NCBI RefSeq assembly: GCF_009720735.1
Contig: NZ_WNKU01000029.1
Span: forward strand, 1-40,919
DNA: 40,919 bases
Origin: Heliobacterium mobile
Lineage (GTDB): Bacteria; Bacillota; Desulfitobacteriia; Heliobacteriales; Heliobacteriaceae
Reading direction: 5' to 3'
This document shows, one piece after another, positions 26,726-38,659 of this stretch. The position numbers were made by a program, and so were the translations under genes. Positions within the stretch are counted from its first letter, which is position 1; every line of letters starts with the position of its first letter. The notes under the pieces were generated by a model. That model was not told where the DNA came from and did no database searches. It saw nothing but the letters and a program-made list of their open reading frames with translations.

Positions 26726-26776
26726 TGGACTATAGTCGATATATTCAATTCAGAATTGATAAAATGGGCGTGGCAC

Positions 26777-27895
26777 ATGGAGATCCAACAAATTGAGTTG
26801 GTTCATTTTCGTAATTACCAAGAACTGAATAGGACCTTCCAACCGGGGTTAAATATCTTCGTCGGCCCAAACGGTCAAGGGAAGACAAACTTGTTGGAGG
26901 CCATCGCCCTCTTGAGCGGCAGCGGCTCTCACCGGGATGCTCGCGATCCCGATATGGTGCAGTGGCAGGAGGAGTTTTATCGCATTAAGGCGACAGGCCT
27001 CTCTTCGGCTCACCCGGTGACGTTGGAACTCGCCTACGGCGGCGAACGAAAAAAGCTGGCCCGTATCAACGGCCGCAAGCTTCGCCGGATGGCCGAACTA
27101 TCTGATGCGATCAACACGGTCGTCTTTTCCCCAGAAGATCTATCCCTGGTCAAGGGATCGCCGGCTCAGCGAAGACGTTTTCTCGATCGGGAACTCGCCC
27201 AGGCATCCCCGGCTTATGGGGATGTGCTCTCCCGCTATAGCCGTCTCTTGACGCAGCGCAATGCGATCTTGCGGGGAATTCGCGAGGGAAAAGCAAAACC
27301 GGCCGAACTGGAACTGTGGGATGAGCAGATCACCCCGCTCGCCGTGGAAGTTCTCGCTCGTCGCCTTGAAGGAGTGGCACGGATCGCACCTCATGCCCGC
27401 CAGATTTACCGGGGCTTGAGCCGGGAGAAGGAAGAACTAGAGCTTACCTATCGTTCCTCCTTTTCGCTGCCGGCCGATCGCGGGAAATGGCCGCAAGTTT
27501 ACCGGGAAAAGTTGATCGAGCGCCGGGCTGAAGAGATCGCCCGTCATGCTACGTTGACTGGCCCGCATCGAGATGACTTGCAGCTTTATTTGCAGGGGCG
27601 TGAAGCTCGTTTATACGCCTCCCAAGGGCAGCAGCGATCGATCGCCTTATCGCTCAAGCTGGCTGAGATCGCCTTTATTCAGCAAAGCCGCGGGGAATAT
27701 CCCCTCGTGTTGCTCGATGACGTCATGAGTGAACTCGATCCGACCCGTCGGGAGCAGTTGCTCGCTGACTTGGACCGTCGACAAATCCAGGTCTTTATCA
27801 CGACAACCCACTTGCAGGCGTTTCCGGCAGAACTGCTGGCCAAAGCCGGCATCTATCAAGTTCAAGCGGGACAGGTTTCTCAAAGGGATAGTTAG
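26777..27895 (+). CDS. recF: DNA replication and repair protein RecF
   Basis: A 372-aa SMC-like ATPase that helps load RecA on gapped DNA with RecO and RecR. Walker A is GPNGQGKTN (30-38), the signature motif lies in SQGQQRSIALSLKLAE, and Walker B is YPLVLLDDVMSELD. The ATG at 26777 aligns with the family start (MEIQQIELVHFRNY); the upstream in-frame TTG is not supported by length. Its ribosome site is weak (GGGCGTGG). It is followed at 11 bp by remB. Confidence 0.96.
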   Translation: MEIQQIELVHFRNYQELNRTFQPGLNIFVGPNGQGKTNLLEAIALLSGSGSHRDARDPDMVQWQEEFYRIKATGLSSAHPVTLELAYGGERKKLARINGRKLRRMAELSDAINTVVFSPEDLSLVKGSPAQRRRFLDRELAQASPAYGDVLSRYSRLLTQRNAILRGIREGKAKPAELELWDEQITPLAVEVLARRLEGVARIAPHARQIYRGLSREKEELELTYRSSFSLPADRGKWPQVYREKLIERRAEEIARHATLTGPHRDDLQLYLQGREARLYASQGQQRSIALSLKLAEIAFIQQSRGEYPLVLLDDVMSELDPTRREQLLADLDRRQIQVFITTTHLQAFPAELLAKAGIYQVQAGQVSQRDS

Positions 27896-27906
27896 GAGGT
27901 CCACCT

Positions 27907-28185
27907 ATGTTTTTACATCTCGGCGGGGAAATCATCGTCCCGAAAGAGGATGTTATCGCGATCATCGACCTGGAATCGTCGACGCAGGCGGCGACGACGA
28001 AAGAGTTTTTATCGACGGTACGGGACGAAGGCTTTGTCAAGCGGATTGCGGAAGAGGGAAAAGAGAAATCTTTTGTCGTCACCACCGATTTTATCTACCT
28101 CTCACCCATCTCCTCGATGACCCTGATGAAACGAGGTAATAACATCAAAACGATGTTGAAAGCCTGGGAAGAAGCACAGAAATAG
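27907..28185 (+). CDS. remB: Extracellular matrix regulator RemB (DUF370)
   Basis: A 92-aa small protein starting MFLHLGGEIIVPKEDVIAI with the family block SFVVTTDFIYLSPISSMTL. It corresponds to B. subtilis RemB (YaaB), found between recF and gyrB, which affects matrix gene expression. The related RemA is a DNA-binding protein. The ATG has AGGAGG 7 nt upstream. It is probably co-transcribed with recF. Confidence 0.93.
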   Translation: MFLHLGGEIIVPKEDVIAIIDLESSTQAATTKEFLSTVRDEGFVKRIAEEGKEKSFVVTTDFIYLSPISSMTLMKRGNNIKTMLKAWEEAQK

Positions 28186-28202
28186 CCAGGATACTGAGAA
28201 AT

Positions 28203-28231
28203 TTGTGTAAATCGGTAAAGTATGCTATAAT
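28203..28231 (+). promoter_or_regulatory. gyrB promoter
   Basis: TTGTGT (28203-28208) and a perfect TATAAT (28226-28231) are 17 bp apart, 68 bp before the gyrB start. Gyrase genes often respond to supercoiling; nothing in the sequence proves that here. Confidence 0.8.
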
Positions 28232-28244
28232 ATGCTTTTGGAAG

Positions 28245-28272
28245 ACCGGAAGGGGTTCAGTCCGGTATTTTT
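28245..28272 (+). terminator. Possible attenuator hairpin in the gyrB leader
   Basis: ACCGGA (28245-28250) pairs with TCCGGT (28261-28266), followed by ATTTTTGT. It is a short intrinsic-terminator shape between the gyrB promoter and the gyrB ribosome site, so it may modulate gyrB expression. Confidence 0.4.
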
Positions 28273-28283
28273 GTATTGCCTGA

Positions 28284-30224
<1,941 letters not shown>

Positions 30225-30241
30225 TCAATGACCTTTACAAA

Positions 30242-30279
30242 GGCCCTCTTTGTCTTTACAGAGACGAGAGGGTCTTTTT
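30242..30279 (+). terminator. gyrB terminator
   Basis: A long hairpin starts 17 bp after gyrB: CCCTCT pairs with AGAGGG, with an inner GTCT/AGAC, followed by TCTTTTTG. It isolates gyrB from icmF. Confidence 0.8.
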
Positions 30280-30434
30280 GTTTGTGAAGGCAAAGCTGAA
30301 ATAATAAGGGTACATAATTCATAAAATATTCTAAATATTTAATCAAGTAAGGAAGGATTTTATACCAAAAACTAGAAAAGTATATGCACTCAGCCGATAA
30401 GAGTCTTCAACCTATGACAAGGTACCATTCAGGA

Positions 30435-30523
30435 ATGAAAGTACTTGACCTGTCCCGTTCGGCGCCAGGGCATTTTTGCTTCATGCGTTGGCGGACGTAG
30501 CGGCCGATGTGATCTGTTTGTGA
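30435..30523 (+). pseudogene. Decayed N terminus of a CaiB/BaiF-type (family III) CoA-transferase
   Basis: From the ATG at 30435 the frame reads [18 protein letters not shown] shift to the frame starting at 30485 then gives [12 protein letters not shown] before a stop. Together these match the well-known start of family III CoA-transferases (MKVLDLS-x-x-x-x-GPFC-x-M-L-LADLGADVI-KVE). The remnant is about 29 codons, frameshifted and cut off; nothing of the other ~370 residues remains. It lies 33 bp upstream of icmF, an acyl-CoA enzyme, so a CoA-transferase gene may once have preceded it. The match is by memory of the family, not by search. Confidence 0.65.
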
Positions 30524-30555
30524 TTCCTAAAATCAGAACAGGAGTGAACAATAGT

Positions 30556-33500
30556 ATGGACCAATCGGTATACCGTCCCCACTATCACGTTCGTTTTGTG
30601 ACCGCTACCAGCCTCTTTGACGGCCATGATGCGACGATCAACATCATGCGCCGCCTCCTGCAATCGAGCGGTGTCGAGGTAATCCATCTCGGTCACAACC
30701 GCTCCGTCGAAGAAATCGTTAACGCAGCCATTCAAGAAGATGCGCAAGCGATCGCTGTCACCTCTTACCAAGGGGGCCATTTGGAATTCTTCAAGTACAT
30801 GATCGACCTCTTGAAAGAACGCGGTGCCAGACATATTCGCGTGTTTGGCGGCGGCGGCGGTGTCATCGTTCCCTGGGAGATACGTGAGCTCGAAGCATAC
30901 GGTGTCTGTAAACTCTTTTCGCCGGAAGATGGGCGGCGCATGGGACTTCAAGGGATGATCAACTACTGTATCGAGCGATCCGATTTCTCCACCATCGCCG
31001 AAGGAAACAACTTAGCGGCAAAAGAGATATCTGAGAATACAGACAATTTAACAATAGCCCGCTGGATCACCTGGGCAGAGCAGAATATTGACGATCAGGA
31101 CAGTCAAGTTACCTCTCTCTTTGCAAAGTTGCGAGAGAACTGCCGCAAAGCGCCTACCATCGGCATCACCGGCACAGGAGGAGCCGGCAAAAGCTCTATC
31201 ACCGATGAAATCGTCCGGAGATATCTCGAACAGTATCCAGAAAAACGACTGGCCATCCTCTCGGTCGACCCGACAAAGTTAAAAACGGGCGGGGCCTTGC
31301 TCGGTGATCGCATCCGGCTAAACAGCATTCATCACCCAAGAGTCTTCATGCGATCCCTGGCGACACGCAAATCCCGCAGTGAAATCAGCCGGGCGATTGA
31401 AGATGCCATCACGGTGGTTCGAGCGGCTGGATACGACATGATCATCGTCGAAACATCGGGGATTGGTCAAGGAGACCACGAGATCATCGAAGTGAGCGAT
31501 ATCGCTCTCTACGTGATGACGAGTGAATTCGGCGCCGCTACGCAATTAGAGAAGATTGATATGATCGACTATGCCGATGCCATCGTCATCAACAAGTTTG
31601 ACCGTCGTGGTGCTGAAGATGCCTTGCGGGCCGTGCGAAAACAATGGCGAAGAAGCCACAACGCCTTTGATAGGTCAGACGATCAGGTCCCTGTTTTCGG
31701 CACCATAGCCAGCCAGTTTAACGATCCCGGAACGAATCTTTTCTTTGCGCATTTGATGGACATCGTTGCCAAAAAGGTGGGCCTGCCTTGGTCGGTGGAC
31801 AGGGAAAAACTCGCGATCGATGAAGAGACCGTTCCCAAAAAATGCGGCCTAATCCCGGTAGATCGGGTCAATTATCTCGCTGAGATCGTCAGCACCGTTC
31901 ACGAGTATAAAGCCTTTGTCCGAGAACAAACGGCTGTCGCCCGCAAGCTTTATCAACTGCAAGGAGCAAAAGAGGCCTTACTGCAGGGAAATAAAGACCA
32001 AGCAGGTTTATGCCATAGAGAGGACGATGTAAATAGCACCATTACCTCGGATAGTTCGACTGCGGCGGCTGTCTTAGAGATCGATGGACAGATCACCTGT
32101 TACGAAGAAAAACTGCACCCATACTGCAAAAGAATCATCGACAATTGGTCTTGCCTGAAAGAAACGTACCGAAAAGACCGGCTCGTGAACAAAGTCAGGG
32201 ATAAGGAGATCGTTACCCAACTGTATACGACGACCCTGTCGGGTAGTCGCATCCCTAAAGTGGCCTTGCCGAATTACGAAGACTGGGGAGAAATCCTGCG
32301 CTGGGCTTTAAGGGAAAACGTCCCTGGTGAATTCCCTTATACATCCGGTGTCTTTCCCTTCAAGCGGGAAGGGGAAGATCCCAAACGGCAGTTTGCCGGT
32401 GAGGGTTCGCCGGAGCGCACGAACCGACGCTTCCATTACCTTTGCAAAGATGATGCAGCTAAACGGCTGAGCACTGCCTTTGACAGTGTCACCCTCTACG
32501 GGGAAGATCCGCACATCCGCCCCGATATTTACGGAAAAATCGGCAACAGCGGTGTCAACGTCTGCACCATCGAAGATATGAACAAGCTCTATGCCGGATT
32601 TGATCTTCTAGCACCGAGTACTTCTGTCTCGATGACCATCAACGGTCCGGCTCCCATCTTGTTGGCTATGTATCTGAATACAGCCATTGAGCAGCATATC
32701 GACGTATTTATCGAGGCCCAAGGAAAACAACCGAGCGAGGAAGAGCGACTTCGCATGCAGGAAGAGGCGCTTCAAAAAGTTCGCGGGACCGTACAGGCAG
32801 ACATTCTGAAAGAAGATCAAGGACAGAACACCTGTATCTTCTCGACCGAATTCGCCTTGAAGATGATGGGCGATATTCAAGAGTATTTCATCCAACACCG
32901 TGTCCGTAACTATTACTCGGTCAGTATCTCTGGCTACCACATCGCCGAAGCCGGTGCCAATCCCATCACTCAGCTAGCCTTTACCTTAGCGAACGGCTTC
33001 ACCTATGTTGAATCGTACCTCAGCCGGGGCATGCACATCGATGACTTTGCTCCCAACTTATCCTTCTTCTTCAGCAATGGTCTTGACCCTGAATATACGG
33101 TCATGGGCAGAGTGGCTCGCCGCATCTGGTCTGTCGTCATGAAAAACAAATATCATGGCAACGAACGCAGCCAGAAGCTGAAGTATCACATTCAAACGTC
33201 GGGACGGTCCCTCCATGCCCAGGAGATGGACTTCAATGACATTCGCACGACCTTACAAGCCTTGATGGCCATTTATGACAACTGCAACTCGTTACACACC
33301 AACGCCTATGACGAAGCGATCACTACGCCCACAGAGAACTCCGTTCGCCGGGCGATGGCGATCCAACTCATCATCAACCGGGAATTCGGTTTGGCAAAAA
33401 ATGAAAATCCGCTACAAGGTGCTTTCATCATCGAAGAGTTGACCGACTTGGTCGAAGAAGCGGTGCTGGCAGAGTTTCTCCGTCTCAGCGAGCGGGGCGG

Positions 33501-33882
33501 GGTTTTAGGCGCCATGGAAACGCAGTATCAACGCAATAAGATTCAGGAAGAATCGATGCTCTATGAGATGAAAAAACATTCCGGCGAGCTGCCCATCATC
33601 GGCGTCAACACTTTTCTCAATCCCAACGCCAGCGAAGAGGAATATGAAATCGAACTGAGCCGGGCGACGGAAGAAGAAAAGCAGCAGCAGATTGAACAAT
33701 TGCACCAGTTTCATGAAAAACACCGGGGCGTTGCACCAGCGGCACTGGAAAAACTGAAACAGGTCGCTCGGCACGGTGGCAACATCTTCAGCGAACTGAT
33801 GGAAACCGTCAAAGTGGCCAGCCTCGGTCAGATTACGGCTGCTCTTTACGAAGTGGGCGGCAAGTATCGCAGGAACATGTAG
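30556..33882 (+). CDS. icmF: Fused isobutyryl-CoA mutase (IcmF)
   Basis: A 1108-aa adenosylcobalamin enzyme that interconverts isobutyryl-CoA and n-butyryl-CoA; some IcmF proteins also act on isovaleryl/pivalyl-CoA. Order: B12-binding domain (~10-145) with DGHDA (22-26) carrying the cobalt ligand His24; a MeaI-type GTPase chaperone (~200-450) with P-loop GTGGAGKSS (~206-214) and a [10 protein letters not shown] base-binding motif; and the large mutase barrel (~560-1108) with [17 protein letters not shown] and [20 protein letters not shown]. The fusion order is diagnostic of IcmF against methylmalonyl-CoA mutase. The ATG at 30556 aligns with the family; its GGAG is 11 nt upstream. The frame upstream to 30445 overlaps a gene remnant. 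Confidence 0.95.
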   Translation: MDQSVYRPHYHVRFVTATSLFDGHDATINIMRRLLQSSGVEVIHLGHNRSVEEIVNAAIQEDAQAIAVTSYQGGHLEFFKYMIDLLKERGARHIRVFGGGGGVIVPWEIRELEAYGVCKLFSPEDGRRMGLQGMINYCIERSDFSTIAEGNNLAAKEISENTDNLTIARWITWAEQNIDDQDSQVTSLFAKLRENCRKAPTIGITGTGGAGKSSITDEIVRRYLEQYPEKRLAILSVDPTKLKTGGALLGDRIRLNSIHHPRVFMRSLATRKSRSEISRAIEDAITVVRAAGYDMIIVETSGIGQGDHEIIEVSDIALYVMTSEFGAATQLEKIDMIDYADAIVINKFDRRGAEDALRAVRKQWRRSHNAFDRSDDQVPVFGTIASQFNDPGTNLFFAHLMDIVAKKVGLPWSVDREKLAIDEETVPKKCGLIPVDRVNYLAEIVSTVHEYKAFVREQTAVARKLYQLQGAKEALLQGNKDQAGLCHREDDVNSTITSDSSTAAAVLEIDGQITCYEEKLHPYCKRIIDNWSCLKETYRKDRLVNKVRDKEIVTQLYTTTLSGSRIPKVALPNYEDWGEILRWALRENVPGEFPYTSGVFPFKREGEDPKRQFAGEGSPERTNRRFHYLCKDDAAKRLSTAFDSVTLYGEDPHIRPDIYGKIGNSGVNVCTIEDMNKLYAGFDLLAPSTSVSMTINGPAPILLAMYLNTAIEQHIDVFIEAQGKQPSEEERLRMQEEALQKVRGTVQADILKEDQGQNTCIFSTEFALKMMGDIQEYFIQHRVRNYYSVSISGYHIAEAGANPITQLAFTLANGFTYVESYLSRGMHIDDFAPNLSFFFSNGLDPEYTVMGRVARRIWSVVMKNKYHGNERSQKLKYHIQTSGRSLHAQEMDFNDIRTTLQALMAIYDNCNSLHTNAYDEAITTPTENSVRRAMAIQLIINREFGLAKNENPLQGAFIIEELTDLVEEAVLAEFLRLSERGGVLGAMETQYQRNKIQEESMLYEMKKHSGELPIIGVNTFLNPNASEEEYEIELSRATEEEKQQQIEQLHQFHEKHRGVAPAALEKLKQVARHGGNIFSELMETVKVASLGQITAALYEVGGKYRRNM

Positions 33883-34225
33883 ATGGAACTCAAACCCTTA
33901 TAGGCTGAATTTTTGAGTCCAAATAAACTTTTATAACGAAAACAAAGGACCGTCTTAGGAGTTAGATGCCGAGACGGTCCTTTTATGCCCCTTTTTCTAT
34001 GTAATTCTACAAACAGATTCATGGGATCACTGTCGCCATACCTTGAACTAGCTGTTAGGTAGGTGCAAATTTCATATTCGTGCCATTGGCGATCTTGATG
34101 TTCTATGGGGCGAATATTCCCGAAACTGTTTTTCCGCAGCGAGCGAACTTATTCAAAGCGGCGGGTATTTACCCTTTTAGAGGGAAAATTAATGGGTTTG
34201 GCAGGACTTCATCCAAGCGCATAAC
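33883..34225. other. Gap between icmF and the gyrA promoter
   Basis: It begins with the icmF terminator (33944-33984). After that I find no recognisable gene. Two overlapping short open frames of about 45-65 codons run through ~34050-34255 but start after stops, lack ribosome sites and match nothing I know. They could be gene debris. Confidence 0.4.
33944..33984 (+). terminator. icmF terminator
   Basis: A 12-bp stem AAAGGACCGTCT/AGACGGTCCTTT (33944-33955 with 33972-33983) runs into TTTTA. Confidence 0.88.
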
Positions 34226-34254
34226 TTTAACTATGATCAAAGATTGGTTATAAT
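34226..34254 (+). promoter_or_regulatory. Probable gyrA promoter
   Basis: A perfect TATAAT (34249-34254) has TTTAAC (34226-34231) 17 bp upstream. The leader carries a small hairpin CACCTTA-ATGG-TAAGGTG (34267-34284) before the gyrA ribosome site. gyrA thus has its own promoter here. Confidence 0.65.
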
Positions 34255-34318
34255 AGTAAAGATGAGCACCTTAATGGTAAGGTGGGTCTAGTGGAAATAC
34301 TTTGAGGTGAATAAACCC

Positions 34319-36763
34319 ATGGCCGATATTATTGGTAAAGTTGTTCCGATAAAACTCGAAGACGAAATGAAGAAGTCCTTCCTCGATTACTCGATGAGCG
34401 TTATCGTATCCCGGGCGCTCCCGGACGTGCGGGATGGACTCAAACCGGTTCACCGGCGCATCATCTACACGCTCCACGAAACGGGACGGACACCGGACAA
34501 GCCCTATAGCAAATCTGCCGGTCTTGTCGGTGACGTCATGGGTCGTTATCACCCTCACGGCGATTCGGCGATTTATGACGCCACCGTACGCATGGCCCAA
34601 GATTTTTCCACCCGCTATCTCCTGGTCGATGGTCACGGCAACTTCGGTTCCATCGATGGCGACCCTGCAGCGGCCATGCGCTACACAGAGCTGCGCATGT
34701 CCAAGATCACCAGCTACCTCTTGGCCGACATCGAGAAAAACACTGTCGATTTTAAACCTAACTACGACGAAAAACGGGAAGAGCCTATCGTTCTCCCGTC
34801 AAGAGTCCCCAACCTGCTCCTCAATGGATCATCGGGGATCGCCGTCGGGATGGCGACGAACATCCCGCCCCATAACCTCTCGGAAGTCGTCGATGCCGTC
34901 TTCATGATGATCGACAATCCGAATGTGACGACAGAAGACCTGATGAAATCGATCAAAGGACCGGATTTTCCCACAGGCGGGCTGATCATGGGACGGGAAG
35001 GGATCCGTCAAGCCTACCTGACCGGCCGCGGTTCTGTGATCATGCGCGCCAAGGCCCGCATTGAGAAAATGAACGGCGGCAAGATGCGCATCTTGGTCCA
35101 TGAGATCCCCTATCAGGTAAACAAGGCGAAACTGTTGGAGCGCATCGCCGAGCTGGTGCGGGACAAACGGGTCGACGGCATTACGGACCTGCGGGACGAA
35201 TCAGACCGCAAAGGTATGCAGATCGTCATTGAACTGCGGCGTGATGTAAACCCACAAGTCGTGCTTAACCAGTTGTACAAGCACACGCAGATGCAGGATA
35301 CTTTTGGTGTGAACATGCTGGCCTTAGTGGATAACGTGCCTAAGGTGTTGAATCTGCGGGACATCATCTACTATTACCTGGAACACCAGAAAGATGTCAT
35401 CGTCCGGCGAACCCGTTATGACTTGGAAAAAGCCGAAGCTCGTGCCCATATCCTCGAAGGTTTGCGCATCGCTATTGATAACATCGACCGCATCATCGAG
35501 ATCATCCGTACCTCTGAAACGGAAGATGTGGCTCGCTCCCAGATGATGGGCGAGTTTGGATTTAGCGAAAAACAAGCTCAGGCTATCTTGGATATGCGCC
35601 TAAAACGCCTCGTCGGATTGGAGCGGGAAAAGATTGAAGAAGAGTATCAGTCGCTCCTGAACAGCATCGCTTACTTCCGTGCCGTACTGAATTCTGAAAA
35701 AATGGTTCTGGACATTATCAAAAAAGAGATCGGCGAAATTAAGGCGAAATTCGCCGATGCCCGCCGCACCGAAATTACCGCGGGTGCCGGCGACTTCGAT
35801 ATCGAAGATCTCATCGCTGAAGAAGACGCGGTCGTCACCATCACCCATAACGGCTATATCAAGCGCCTGCATGTCAATACATACAAGGCCCAGCGCCGGG
35901 GTGGCAAAGGGGTCACCGCCATGGGGACCAAAGAAGACGATTTTGTAGAACTCTTATTTATCACGACGACACATCACTATCTCTTGTTCTTCACCGACAA
36001 GGGGAAAGTGTATCGCTTGAAAACCCACGAAATTCCGGAGGCGTCCCGGACCGCTAAAGGGACGGCCATCGTCAACCTCCTGAATATCACCGGCGATGAT
36101 AAAGTGAATGCCGTCATTCCGGTCAAAGAGTTTAGCAAAGATCAGTACCTGTTAACGGCGACCCGGAACGGGATCGTCAAAAAGACCGTATTGCAGCAGT
36201 ACGATTCGTCCCGGAAAGAGGGACTCATCGCACTGACGCTGGACGACGGTGACGAACTGATCGGCGTAAAACTCACGGACGGCGAGAGCGACATCCTCTT
36301 AGCGACTCGTAACGGTATGGCTGTTCGCTTTCCCGAAGGGGATGTGCGGGAGATGGGCCGGACGACCCGTGGCGTCAAAGGGATCGAATTGTCCAAAGAC
36401 GACTTTGTCGTCGCCATGGAAACCTTCAAAGACGACGATAAGATCGATCTGCTCATGATCACCGAAAGCGGCATGGGTAAACGGACCGCCGTCGAAGAAT
36501 ATCGCAGCCAGCACCGGGGCGGCAAAGGAATAATCTCCATGCGCTTGACCCAAAAAACAGGTCTCATGGCTGGCATCAAAGTGGTCCGTCCTGGCGACGA
36601 ACTCATGGTCATCTCGGCGGAAGGTGTGATCATTCGACTCAACGTGGACGAGATCAGCCGCTTTAGCCGGGTTACCCAAGGTGTCAGCATCATGAAAATC
36701 AACCCCAACGATAAAGTCGTCGCCGTGGCCCGCGTGGCTATGCGCGAGGAAGATGACGAATAA
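34319..36763 (+). CDS. gyrA: DNA gyrase subunit A
   Basis: An 814-aa GyrA that cuts and rejoins DNA. The catalytic Tyr122 lies in AAAMRYTEL, numbering as in E. coli with this start. In the quinolone-resistance region GDSAIYD keeps Ser83 and Asp87, the usual sensitive-type residues. The C-terminal beta-pinwheel carries the GyrA-box QRRGGKG, needed for DNA wrapping, and a second degenerate copy (QHRGGKG); this marks gyrase rather than topoisomerase IV. The ATG at 34319 has GAGGTG 9 nt upstream; an earlier GTG at 34307 overlaps that site. Confidence 0.98.
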   Translation: MADIIGKVVPIKLEDEMKKSFLDYSMSVIVSRALPDVRDGLKPVHRRIIYTLHETGRTPDKPYSKSAGLVGDVMGRYHPHGDSAIYDATVRMAQDFSTRYLLVDGHGNFGSIDGDPAAAMRYTELRMSKITSYLLADIEKNTVDFKPNYDEKREEPIVLPSRVPNLLLNGSSGIAVGMATNIPPHNLSEVVDAVFMMIDNPNVTTEDLMKSIKGPDFPTGGLIMGREGIRQAYLTGRGSVIMRAKARIEKMNGGKMRILVHEIPYQVNKAKLLERIAELVRDKRVDGITDLRDESDRKGMQIVIELRRDVNPQVVLNQLYKHTQMQDTFGVNMLALVDNVPKVLNLRDIIYYYLEHQKDVIVRRTRYDLEKAEARAHILEGLRIAIDNIDRIIEIIRTSETEDVARSQMMGEFGFSEKQAQAILDMRLKRLVGLEREKIEEEYQSLLNSIAYFRAVLNSEKMVLDIIKKEIGEIKAKFADARRTEITAGAGDFDIEDLIAEEDAVVTITHNGYIKRLHVNTYKAQRRGGKGVTAMGTKEDDFVELLFITTTHHYLLFFTDKGKVYRLKTHEIPEASRTAKGTAIVNLLNITGDDKVNAVIPVKEFSKDQYLLTATRNGIVKKTVLQQYDSSRKEGLIALTLDDGDELIGVKLTDGESDILLATRNGMAVRFPEGDVREMGRTTRGVKGIELSKDDFVVAMETFKDDDKIDLLMITESGMGKRTAVEEYRSQHRGGKGIISMRLTQKTGLMAGIKVVRPGDELMVISAEGVIIRLNVDEISRFSRVTQGVSIMKINPNDKVVAVARVAMREEDDE

Positions 36764-36802
36764 GAAAAGGCAGCCGAGTTATCGCAAAAAGGGGCTAGGG
36801 AC

Positions 36803-37390
36803 GTGCGTAAAGCCAAACAGATTTTTCAGGGCGCCGTCGATGTTTTTGCCGAAAAGGGTTTTGACCGAGCGACGATGGATGAAGTGGCCGAACGATCCGG
36901 TGTGGCCAAAGGTACTCTTTACTATCATTTCGGCGGTAAGGAAGACCTCATCCGGTTTCTCATGGAGGAAGGTGTCGGTCAACTGACTGAGCACGTGGAG
37001 CAGGCGAGAAACCAAAGTGCCGATCCTGTGGAACAACTGCGCCGAGCTATTGAAGCCCAGATCGTATTTTTCGATCAGAACCGGGAATTCTGCCAACTCT
37101 TATTAAAGGGTGTCTGGTCTACATCAGACCGGCAGATTCAGTTCCGGGAAATCATGCAGAAATACTTTAATCAGCTCCAGGAAATCATCAACGCTGGCAT
37201 TGCCCATAAGCAACTGCGAGAAATGCCGGCCGAATGGGCTGCCGTCTCCCTCTTTGGCATGGTCTCCATCGTCTCCCTACGGGTCATCCTCCAGGGGAGA
37301 CCGATCGACCGGAAAGAACTGACCGAATTTCTATTTCAACAATATCTGTATGGTGCGTCTCTTCCCGAAGAAAAGCAGGGAACGTGTTAA
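36803..37390 (+). CDS. TetR/AcrR family transcriptional regulator
   Basis: A 195-aa regulator. The N-terminal helix-turn-helix is typical: AVDVFAEKGFDRATMDEVAERSGVAKGTLYYHFGGKEDL. The C-terminal ligand-binding helices are unlike any I can assign. The GTG start has AAGGGG 8 nt upstream. It lies just before a HlyD-ABC export operon whose promoter is followed by a perfect 14-bp palindrome typical of TetR operators, so it probably represses that operon until a toxic ligand binds. A strong terminator containing its stop codon separates it from the operon. Confidence 0.93.
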   Translation: MRKAKQIFQGAVDVFAEKGFDRATMDEVAERSGVAKGTLYYHFGGKEDLIRFLMEEGVGQLTEHVEQARNQSADPVEQLRRAIEAQIVFFDQNREFCQLLLKGVWSTSDRQIQFREIMQKYFNQLQEIINAGIAHKQLREMPAEWAAVSLFGMVSIVSLRVILQGRPIDRKELTEFLFQQYLYGASLPEEKQGTC

Positions 37391-37414
37391 TCGAACACGT
37401 TCCCTGCTTTTTTT
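37371..37414 (+). terminator. tetR terminator with the stop codon at stem-loop junction
   Basis: A 14-bp stem (37375-37388 with 37394-37407), extendable by A/T pairs, has a 5-nt loop and a T run (37408-37414). The TetR-gene stop TAA occupies 37388-37390. Confidence 0.9.
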
Positions 37415-37419
37415 GTTGG

Positions 37420-37448
37420 TTGACGAAAAAAATTGCTAGAACTATAAT
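37420..37448 (+). promoter_or_regulatory. Promoter of the HlyD-ABC operon
   Basis: TTGACG (37420-37425) and TATAAT (37443-37448) at 17 bp form a near-perfect sigma-A promoter, 51 bp before the HlyD gene. Confidence 0.88.
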
Positions 37449-37464
37449 CAAAATGAGGAAATAA

Positions 37465-37478
37465 ACTGACCGGTCAGT
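37465..37478. promoter_or_regulatory. Likely TetR-family operator
   Basis: ACTGACCGGTCAGT is a perfect 14-bp palindrome just downstream of the expected transcription start of the HlyD-ABC operon. A bound repressor would block the polymerase. The upstream TetR-type protein is the natural candidate. Confidence 0.8.
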
Positions 37479-37499
37479 ACATAAAAGGGGTGCAATCAC

Positions 37500-38645
37500 A
37501 TGGACAAAAAGCGGACGGCCGCCATTGCCATCGGTGTGATTTTGCTGACGGCGATTGGGTTCATCGCTTTTCCCTGGATGTCTCGATCCGGTAACGGCAA
37601 AGAACCGATCACAGGGTACGTGGAAGGTACGGAAGTGACGGTCGGTTCAAAAATCGCTGGACGAGTACAGGAAGTCCTCGTCAAAGAAGGCGACTTTGTC
37701 GAAGCAGGTCAGGTGATCGCCCGGCTGGAAAGCCGCGAACTGGTGGAACAACTGAACCAAGCGAAAGCGACCTTCGCCCAGGCAGAAGTGGGTCGTACAT
37801 TGACGGCCGATACGGTAGAAGGGTCGATCTCGCAAGCGCAGGCGGTTCTCAATGCGGCTCGAGCCAATTTGGAAGCTCTGCAAAATGGCGCTCGTCCCCA
37901 GGAGATTGAACAGTTACGGGCTGCCGTAACCCAAGCGCAAGTGGCCTATGACAACGCAAAGCTGAATTACAATCGGTCTCAAGCCCTGTTTGACAGTGGT
38001 GCCGCACCGGCAAAGACTCGTGATGACGCCAAATCGGCCATGGACGCCGCCCAGGCGACATTGAAAATGGCTCAAGAAAAACTGTCTTTGACCGAGGAGG
38101 GCACACGACCGGAACAGATAGACGGCGCCAAAGCCCAAGTTGACCAAGCGGCAGCCACCGTCCAACTGGCTATCGCCAATAAATCACAAGTGCCACTAAA
38201 AGAAGCTGCCATCGACCAAGCAAAAGCTGTCGTGGAGGCTGCCCAAGCCATGGTAGACAATACCGTCATCAAGGCACCCCAAAAGGGATATGTAACGGCA
38301 AAAATGGTACAGCCCGGGGAAATGATCTCGGCTGGATTGCCGATTGCGACGATTGTCGATACCGATACGGTTTGGGTAAAAGCCAATGTTCCGGAAAACC
38401 AGGTGGCTAAGTTAACGATCGGACAGGACGTTTCCGTCCGCATCGAAGGAATCGAACAAAACCTGATCGGCAAGCTCACTTGGATCAGTGCCAGTGCCGA
38501 TTTTGCGACGAAAAAAGCGAGTCAGGATTCAGGAGACTTTGACCGCAAAACTTTCGGCATCAAGATCGAATTTGCCAACACCGAAGGTCTGATGAAAAAC
38601 GGCATGTCCGCGCGAATCTATCTTGACAACCCCCCTCCGCAGTAA
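37500..38645 (+). CDS. HlyD/EmrA-type membrane fusion protein
   Basis: A 381-aa adaptor subunit of an export pump, similar to YbhG-type proteins. It has one N-terminal membrane anchor (~8-28), a lipoyl half (VTVGSKIAGRVQEVLVKEGDFVEAGQVIARLES), a long alpha-helical hairpin rich in Ala/Gln (~75-255), the second lipoyl half (VIKAPQKGYVTAKMVQPGEMI) and a beta-barrel domain (VWVKANVPENQVAKLTIGQ). The ATG has AAGGGG 9 nt upstream. In a Gram-positive, or a thin-walled Clostridium relative, such adaptors join ABC exporters without an outer-membrane channel. It leads the operon with the ATPase and permease. Confidence 0.92.
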   Translation: MDKKRTAAIAIGVILLTAIGFIAFPWMSRSGNGKEPITGYVEGTEVTVGSKIAGRVQEVLVKEGDFVEAGQVIARLESRELVEQLNQAKATFAQAEVGRTLTADTVEGSISQAQAVLNAARANLEALQNGARPQEIEQLRAAVTQAQVAYDNAKLNYNRSQALFDSGAAPAKTRDDAKSAMDAAQATLKMAQEKLSLTEEGTRPEQIDGAKAQVDQAAATVQLAIANKSQVPLKEAAIDQAKAVVEAAQAMVDNTVIKAPQKGYVTAKMVQPGEMISAGLPIATIVDTDTVWVKANVPENQVAKLTIGQDVSVRIEGIEQNLIGKLTWISASADFATKKASQDSGDFDRKTFGIKIEFANTEGLMKNGMSARIYLDNPPPQ

Positions 38646-38659
38646 GGAGGGCAGCAACT

